Part shown: in pieces, positions 5,712 through 10,105 of the stretch
Layout of the letters: every line of letters begins with the position of its first letter
Position numbering within the stretch: the first letter of the stretch is position 1
NCBI GenBank assembly: GCA_021443065.1
Contig: JABUUR010000018.1
Span: forward strand, 1 to 10,105
Direction: 5' to 3'
DNA length: 10,105 nucleotides
Origin: Fibrobacter sp.
Lineage (GTDB): Bacteria > Fibrobacterota > Fibrobacteria > Fibrobacterales > Fibrobacteraceae
Notes under the pieces: generated by a model
Database searches by the model: none
Told to the model about the DNA's origin: nothing
Seen by the model: the letters and a program-made list of their open reading frames with translations, nothing else
Translations under genes and position numbers: made by a program

Positions 5712-6974
5712 ATGAAACATTGGATGTCGAGGTGTGCAGCCTTGATCGGGACAGTGTTGTCTCTGTCGAGTTTTGCGCAGGAATGTCAGGAAATTTCGCT
5801 GTATAAAAATGGCGAAAGTGGCAAGGTAGAGGATACCGCGAATTCTTTCCCCGAAAAGCCGGAATGGATCGCGAATTGGGGTGAAATGGATGGAATGATC
5901 CCACCCTATATTCGTTTTTCCGGCATGAAGGACCGTGCAGGGGACTGGACCGGTCTTCTTTCTTTTGACGCCCTGCCTCAAAAGGCCAAGGGTGGCAACT
6001 TGAAAATCAAGGTGCGTTCTTCGCAAAAGACGAAAGTGGGCTTTTGGCTGCAGGGTTCCTTTGGAACAAGCACCGTCGCCTACAAATCCCTCGAGGCGAA
6101 CAAGACTACGGCCTTCGAAATCCCCGTGGCGAACCTGGTTGGCAACAATGGTGTACAAATTCAAAAGATTGGCGTAGGCTTGTTCGGCGTGAGCGCGTAC
6201 CAGTACACCAACCTGTTTATCGACGATGTGTCCTTGACTTGCGCAGAAAAGGCGGGCACCCTGCCCGATGTTGCTGAGGAAAAACCTACATCGCAGAACT
6301 ACGTTTATTCCGAATTCGATTCCCGCAATACAAGCCGTGCAGGCAAGTTTTCCAAAGGCGAATTCCCCACGACTTCGGCGGCTTACACCAGCGAGGTGCG
6401 CCTGAGAATTGCCGATTCCACAAGTGCCTCCATTGTAATAAGCGAAAGCGAACACGAACAGATATCTTCCTTCGTGAACGAAACATCCATGACTCCTTTG
6501 CGTTCTAGCAAGGGGTGGTACCGCAATATGTATTTCCTGGACCGCAATCGCCTTAAGGAAAATGAAATCGCCAACCCCAAGGCGCTTTATTACGAGGCCG
6601 GCATCTTTACGGCAGAAGAGGACAACCGCGCCATGCCCGTTCTTATCGGCAATGTGGACTATGCCTACAGGGTCTGCGCCGATACCAACTGCATTACGAC
6701 GACCTTCTTGAATTCCAGATTGCTGCAGGCGGGCCTTCCTTCGACGGTTGCCCACGGGTCGAAATTGCGCCTGTATTACGACCCGTACTTTGTAAGCACC
6801 AATCGGAGTTCCTTGCCTACTTTGGAAGTATTTGCCAACGGCACCTGGAACACCGTTGCGCCCAAGTCTGAACTTGAGGTGGAATTCAGTGGGGCCGGTG
6901 TCCAAAGGTTGCCCGTAAAGCTGTCCGAGGGCGGCCTCGTGGTTGAACAGAATCTTTATGTGGAGGTAAAGTAA
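5712..6974 (+). CDS. Secreted beta-rich protein with jelly-roll (galactose-binding-like) domain, function unknown
   Basis: A 420-residue exported protein that I do not recognise as a named family. Residues 1-22 are a signal peptide (basic start, LIGTVLSLSS, then SFA-Q). Residues about 24-178 alternate strands and turns, opening with ECQEISLY and closing with NLFIDDVSLTC. This is the layout of jelly-roll, galactose-binding-like domains, in which first and last strands meet; Cys25 and Cys177 could be joined. The rest (about 195-420) is another beta-rich region with a close Cys322-Cys327 pair. No catalytic motif and no sorting domain at the C-terminus (LYVEVK) is seen. GGAGG (5702-5706) sits 5 bases before the ATG. 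Its stop shares one base with the next gene (TAATG), and GGAGG inside its last codons serves that gene. A binding or accessory role for the neighbouring hydrolase is an inference. Confidence 0.8.
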   Translation: MKHWMSRCAALIGTVLSLSSFAQECQEISLYKNGESGKVEDTANSFPEKPEWIANWGEMDGMIPPYIRFSGMKDRAGDWTGLLSFDALPQKAKGGNLKIKVRSSQKTKVGFWLQGSFGTSTVAYKSLEANKTTAFEIPVANLVGNNGVQIQKIGVGLFGVSAYQYTNLFIDDVSLTCAEKAGTLPDVAEEKPTSQNYVYSEFDSRNTSRAGKFSKGEFPTTSAAYTSEVRLRIADSTSASIVISESEHEQISSFVNETSMTPLRSSKGWYRNMYFLDRNRLKENEIANPKALYYEAGIFTAEEDNRAMPVLIGNVDYAYRVCADTNCITTTFLNSRLLQAGLPSTVAHGSKLRLYYDPYFVSTNRSSLPTLEVFANGTWNTVAPKSELEVEFSGAGVQRLPVKLSEGGLVVEQNLYVEVK

Positions 6975-9502
6975 TGAGAAGTCTTCTTTTGCTTTTGGGC
7001 TTGTTTGCCTTTTTGGGAAATGCGTTTGCAAAGAATCACGATCTTTTTTTCCATAATGATGGCGACCGCGGACTTTGCGTTAGTTATGCCTCCCGTGGCG
7101 TAGATCGCAGAAACGCAAGCGACTCCGAAAACTGCGCTGTTTCTACGGCGAACGATATTCGTATCCGCGTTGTGGACCCCAAGGCGAATTCCGATAAAAA
7201 GTTCGGTTTTGACTTGGTTCGGCCCTTCTTTATTCTCGATGGAATCTACCTCAGTACAGACTCCCTGAGGACCTTGGCATCGTTTCACGAGGAGGCCAAG
7301 CAGTTCGGCCTTACGGACTTGCTTACCGAACTGGGATACACCCCGGTGTTGGTACAGTTCGCGGAAACGGTCCGCAGGGATCTTGTGGAAAACGCCGGCT
7401 ATTTCACAAGCCTGCTTCATTTCGTGAACGAGAACAAGTTCTTTGGATTCCCCGACAAGATGAACGACGGAATGGTTGTGCTTGGCATAAGCCAGGGCGG
7501 CATCTTGGGTAGGTACGGCGCCTACCGTTACGATATTGCCCGCAAGAGTACGGAGGCTCCTATCCGCATTTACGGCTCCCTGGATTCTCCGCACCAGGGG
7601 GCGGTAATGCCCAAGGGCCTGTTCTATACCATCGATTTCTGGGCGAAGCATGGGGGCTCTGCAGAGGCGGAGGCGTTCTCCGACTTGATCAACGGCCCCG
7701 GTGCCAGCGGCCTTTTGATTACAAACGCCTTGCCCGAAAAAGACGCACGAAAGGAAAACGTGTATGAAAACGACCTGTCCAACAAGCGGTTCCTTTTTGG
7801 CGAGTATCGCAAGGCTGTGGATTACAAAAAGTATCCCTCGGTCTTGATTGCCCAGGGGCAGATGAAGGGGGCGTCTCCCGCACACTCCACGACATATTAT
7901 AAGCTGAACCGCAAGGCGTCGAAGGTAGGCGTCGTGGTTGGCCGCGCCCAGAGCAATATGTATTCTGTCGATGGATCGAGCGAGGCCACCTCCGCCTACA
8001 ATCGCGTATACAAGTTCAACTCTTACGACACGGAAAGAACCAAGAAGGACAAGGAGTCGCTGGACTTTATACAGGGGAGCACCTATCCCTTTGCAAAGAC
8101 CATGTACGACTGCCTAAGGTCCGGCTTTGAAGACGCCATGCCCAAAGGAATGAAGCAGAAAGTTTCGCTGCCTTTTGGAAAATCCCTCAGCATATCCATC
8201 TCGACGTCGTGGGATGCCGACACTCTGATTCAAAAGAGCAGCACCTTCATTCCTGTCACAAGCGCCCTGGACTTGCAATGTGGCGGGGACCTGTCCATAC
8301 GGAACAAGTGCGCCTTTACGGAAAGGTACTCCGACGTGAACTTCGAGAACCCGGGCAATCGTAGTTCCGCCACCGCCATGTATGCGGTGGACCCGACGCA
8401 CCCCCGTTACAAGGAACAGGTGAGCGGTCGCCATGTGGAAATGCCTGTCGGCGCCTCCGGAGTTGTAGACACCGCTGTTTTGCGGGGCATGCAGGTGGAC
8501 ATCTGGAGATTTATGTGCGAAGTGGCGAAGAACGATTACGACAAGACGAAGTCCGCCTTCCGCAACGAAAACCTGATCGGGGTCTTTGACCCCAACGCAA
8601 GTTGCATGGACTTGTCCAAGATGCCGGACATCATTAAGACCAGCGGCCTGAGGAGTGTGCGTCGTTTCGGTTATGTCCGTTACGACTACAACAAGAACGG
8701 CTCGGAATACGATGAACATGTGGGGTTTGAGCTCCCTGCCGGCTGGCATAAGGTGGCTATCATGGACAACGGTTCTGGAATTACGACGAATGGTGAATTT
8801 GTTGTAGAAGTTACCGTACCTGAGGCAAAGTCCTCTTGGATGAAGGCGGAACTTTTGCTGCTGAAGGCGAAGAACGGTGCGAGCCAGTTGCAATTGCAGG
8901 AAATTTCTGTGCCTGTAGACGGTTCGACCCGCACCCTGCGTTGGCCCATCGACTTTGCTGAAAATTCCGTAAGCGACTACCGGTGGTTTAGGCTGGTGCT
9001 GAACTCCGATGGAGGAACGGTCATTGTCTCCAACCCGCGCTTTGAACGGGCCGCCTCCAGCGAAAAGGCCCCCGGCGTGATGATGGACAAGGTCATCTAC
9101 CCCAATAACGCGTTCAATGTCTATCCTTCTGGTAGCGCCCTGGCATCCGGTTATTCCGATGGCCTTGGCTCCGGCCTCAAGGTGGATTTCGGAACCCACG
9201 GTTCTACGGTAATGTTCAATTTTGACGAAAAGAAAAATTTCAAGAATTATTCCCACGTCAAGGTGTCTTACTGGCCGGGAACCTGCCAGAATACCGCAGT
9301 GTATTTCGATTCCTACAAGAAGGGCAAGGTGTCCTTAAGCGGTGGATATGCGGACGGCATGTTTATCAGCAAGAAGATTCCTCTGTCTAGCGTCATTGAT
9401 ACCGAGATTGCCCCGGAACACGTCTATTCCGCGTCTAGAATGATGCTTCAAAGCACGAAAAGTGCTGAAATGTGCGTTGTTCGCAGTGTAATGCTGGAGT
9501 AA
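6974..9502 (+). CDS. Large secreted alpha/beta-hydrolase (lipase/esterase-like) with beta-rich C-terminal domains
   Basis: An 842-residue exported protein. Residues 1-19 form a signal peptide ending AFA-K. The hydrolase core is at about 80-300: strand RPFFILDGI, then MVVLGISQGGILGRYGAYRYD with nucleophile candidate Ser173 in GxSxG, followed by GSLDSPHQGA (201-210), a motif I associate with lipase-like hydrolases. A further conserved-looking stretch is FIPVTSALDL (425-434), and His487 in GRHVEMP is a catalytic His candidate. After about 565 the protein is beta-rich with two probable jelly-roll domains (about 565-692 and 704-842), the last with Cys771 and Cys834. Nine cysteines remain after the signal peptide. 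GGAGG (6962-6966) precedes the ATG by 7 bases. The overlap with the upstream gene suggests coupled synthesis. Substrate is unknown; an ester in polysaccharide or lipid is a guess. Confidence 0.83.
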   Translation: MRSLLLLLGLFAFLGNAFAKNHDLFFHNDGDRGLCVSYASRGVDRRNASDSENCAVSTANDIRIRVVDPKANSDKKFGFDLVRPFFILDGIYLSTDSLRTLASFHEEAKQFGLTDLLTELGYTPVLVQFAETVRRDLVENAGYFTSLLHFVNENKFFGFPDKMNDGMVVLGISQGGILGRYGAYRYDIARKSTEAPIRIYGSLDSPHQGAVMPKGLFYTIDFWAKHGGSAEAEAFSDLINGPGASGLLITNALPEKDARKENVYENDLSNKRFLFGEYRKAVDYKKYPSVLIAQGQMKGASPAHSTTYYKLNRKASKVGVVVGRAQSNMYSVDGSSEATSAYNRVYKFNSYDTERTKKDKESLDFIQGSTYPFAKTMYDCLRSGFEDAMPKGMKQKVSLPFGKSLSISISTSWDADTLIQKSSTFIPVTSALDLQCGGDLSIRNKCAFTERYSDVNFENPGNRSSATAMYAVDPTHPRYKEQVSGRHVEMPVGASGVVDTAVLRGMQVDIWRFMCEVAKNDYDKTKSAFRNENLIGVFDPNASCMDLSKMPDIIKTSGLRSVRRFGYVRYDYNKNGSEYDEHVGFELPAGWHKVAIMDNGSGITTNGEFVVEVTVPEAKSSWMKAELLLLKAKNGASQLQLQEISVPVDGSTRTLRWPIDFAENSVSDYRWFRLVLNSDGGTVIVSNPRFERAASSEKAPGVMMDKVIYPNNAFNVYPSGSALASGYSDGLGSGLKVDFGTHGSTVMFNFDEKKNFKNYSHVKVSYWPGTCQNTAVYFDSYKKGKVSLSGGYADGMFISKKIPLSSVIDTEIAPEHVYSASRMMLQSTKSAEMCVVRSVMLE

Positions 9503-9521
9503 ATCCCTGTTTTTGTTCGTT

Positions 9522-9539
9522 AAATTGTAATTTATAGGC
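9522..9539 (+). promoter_or_regulatory. Candidate promoter core of the lipoprotein gene
   Basis: AAATTGTAATTTATAGGC is close to the 3119-3136 (minus) sequence, sharing AAATTGTA and the final GGC at the same distance. It lies 19 bases after the hydrolase stop and directly before the hairpin at 9539-9568. Use of this site would put that hairpin at the very 5' end of the transcript. Support is resemblance and position only. Confidence 0.4.
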
Positions 9540-9568
9540 GAGATGCGTTCCTTCGGGAGTGCATCTCG
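9539..9568 (+). terminator. 13-base-pair hairpin with cUUCGg loop; terminator or 5' leader stem
   Basis: CGAGATGCGTTCC (9539-9551) pairs with GGAGTGCATCTCG (9556-9568) through eight perfect pairs, two wobble pairs and three more pairs closing a TTCG loop, the exceptionally stable C(UUCG)G tetraloop. The tail is only ATTTTAT, weak for a terminator, and the AAGGAG ribosome site of the lipoprotein gene begins 8 bases later. It may end the hydrolase transcript or protect the 5' end of the lipoprotein message. Confidence 0.6.
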
Positions 9569-9575
9569 ATTTTAT

Positions 9576-9581
9576 AAGGAG
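9576..9581 (+). promoter_or_regulatory. Shine-Dalgarno sequence of the lipoprotein gene
   Basis: AAGGAG lies 6 bases before the ATG at 9588, which supports that start for a gene whose end is outside the window. Confidence 0.8.
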
Positions 9582-9587
9582 AAAATT

Positions 9588-10105
9588 ATGATCAAGAAAC
9601 TTTTAACTGTGACCGCCCTTTCCATAATGGGGGTGGGGTTGACCGGTTGCCTGCCGTCTATGCGGTCCATGGGGGCTGCCGTAGAGACGGCTCCGATCAT
9701 CCATCGTGCAAATGCCGGCGATAAGGCTTCGCACTTTCAACTTGATGTGCAGGGCCAGTATTCCGGAACGGACGAGTCTCGAAACGTGAGGGACGTTAGG
9801 GCTCTTGGCGGTTCGGCTTCTGCTACCTACAGGCTGGGTGGCAGGATGTCGTTCATGTTCTTCAATGCGTCTATTGCAGCCTTTACAGGAAGAACGTATT
9901 TCGGCTGTACCGAATCGAATTGTGAAGATGAAAGCGACGACTACTATGGAGATTACGTGGTGTGGCTTGCTTCCAGCGAAGGTCAGGACAAGTATTCCTT
10001 TACCAATGTCCAGGAACGTATCCTGGTGGGCATGGATTTCAATATCGGCCCCTATTTTCTTGTGGGTTTTGCCCTTGGCTCCCAGGCATTCCAGGGAAGT
10101 GGCGA
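9588..10105 (+). CDS. Putative outer-membrane lipoprotein with beta-barrel-like strands (partial, 3' end outside window)
   Basis: The open frame runs from an ATG with a good AAGGAG site to the window end without a stop, giving 172 residues so far. The start MIKKLLTVTALSIMGVGLTG-C is a lipoprotein signal peptide with lipobox L18-T19-G20-C21, so Cys21 should be lipidated. After a short linker the sequence alternates polar and hydrophobic residues in strand-like stretches (FQLDVQGQYS, GGSASATYRL, MSFMFFNASIAAF, ERILVGMDFNIG, YFLVGFALGS). This pattern is typical of outer-membrane beta-barrels or beta-sandwich surface proteins. An acidic insert with two cysteines (FGCTESNCEDESDD) looks like an exposed loop. 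I do not recognise the family. It follows the secreted hydrolase pair by 85 bases, with a hairpin between, so it is probably a separate unit. Confidence 0.78.
   Translation, partial: MIKKLLTVTALSIMGVGLTGCLPSMRSMGAAVETAPIIHRANAGDKASHFQLDVQGQYSGTDESRNVRDVRALGGSASATYRLGGRMSFMFFNASIAAFTGRTYFGCTESNCEDESDDYYGDYVVWLASSEGQDKYSFTNVQERILVGMDFNIGPYFLVGFALGSQAFQGSG

Noticed and set aside
5685..7031. Minus-strand open frame of 448 residues opposite the jelly-roll protein gene
   Set aside because: The plus-strand gene has a signal peptide, a good ribosome site and coupling to the next gene; the antisense frame has none of these.
8114..9256. Minus-strand open frames of 380 and 309 residues (the second at 6956-7885) opposite the hydrolase gene
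   Set aside because: They have no domain or ribosome site and lie inside a continuous gene with clear hydrolase motifs.

Overview
The window reads as a chromosomal segment from a Gram-negative bacterium of the Fibrobacterota/Bacteroidota (FCB) side of the tree, most likely a Fibrobacter relative. The support is a short RpoD-type sigma factor without region 1.1 whose region 2.4 carries a Bacteroidota-like FISYAVWWIRQ, a TAnnTTTG-type promoter hexamer in front of it, an outer-membrane lipid transport permease, and a run of secreted proteins with no close match I recognise. The genus is an inference from gene style, not proven by the sequence.

Region 1 (1-3118, minus strand) is a compact four-gene run in the order ctpA-like protease, mlaE/yrbE-like permease, dciA-like DUF721 gene and gyrB (only its first 53 codons lie in the window). 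Gaps are 9 bases, a 1-base TGATG overlap and 12 bases, so they are probably one operon. It links envelope maintenance (S41 tail-specific protease, lipid ABC permease) with replication (helicase-loader candidate, gyrase). Region 2 (3164-4094, minus strand) is an rpoD-like sigma gene with a strong Shine-Dalgarno sequence and its own hairpin terminator.

Region 3 (4095-4316) is a divergent intergenic region. It holds the sigma gene's probable promoter and a run of six T-tracts spaced by one helical turn, four of them inside exact TTTGTC words. To its right, on the plus strand, is a LytS/AlgZ-type membrane histidine kinase (4317-5531) with no response regulator beside it. The stretch 5496-5678 after it contains a perfect 10-base inverted repeat over the kinase stop codon, a standard terminator, and a second terminator-like hairpin directly before the next gene.

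Region 4 (5712-9502, plus strand) is a tightly coupled pair of secreted proteins: a jelly-roll-like protein of 420 residues and an 842-residue protein with an alpha/beta-hydrolase core (GISQG, DSPHQG) and beta-rich C-terminal domains. Region 5 (9588 to the end) is the start of a lipoprotein with beta-barrel-like strands, preceded by a hairpin with a cUUCGg loop. No tRNA, rRNA, CRISPR array or insertion sequence was seen. There is no gene-free stretch above 300 bases. The most unusual items are the phased T-tract array, the secreted hydrolase cassette and the mixed envelope/replication operon.
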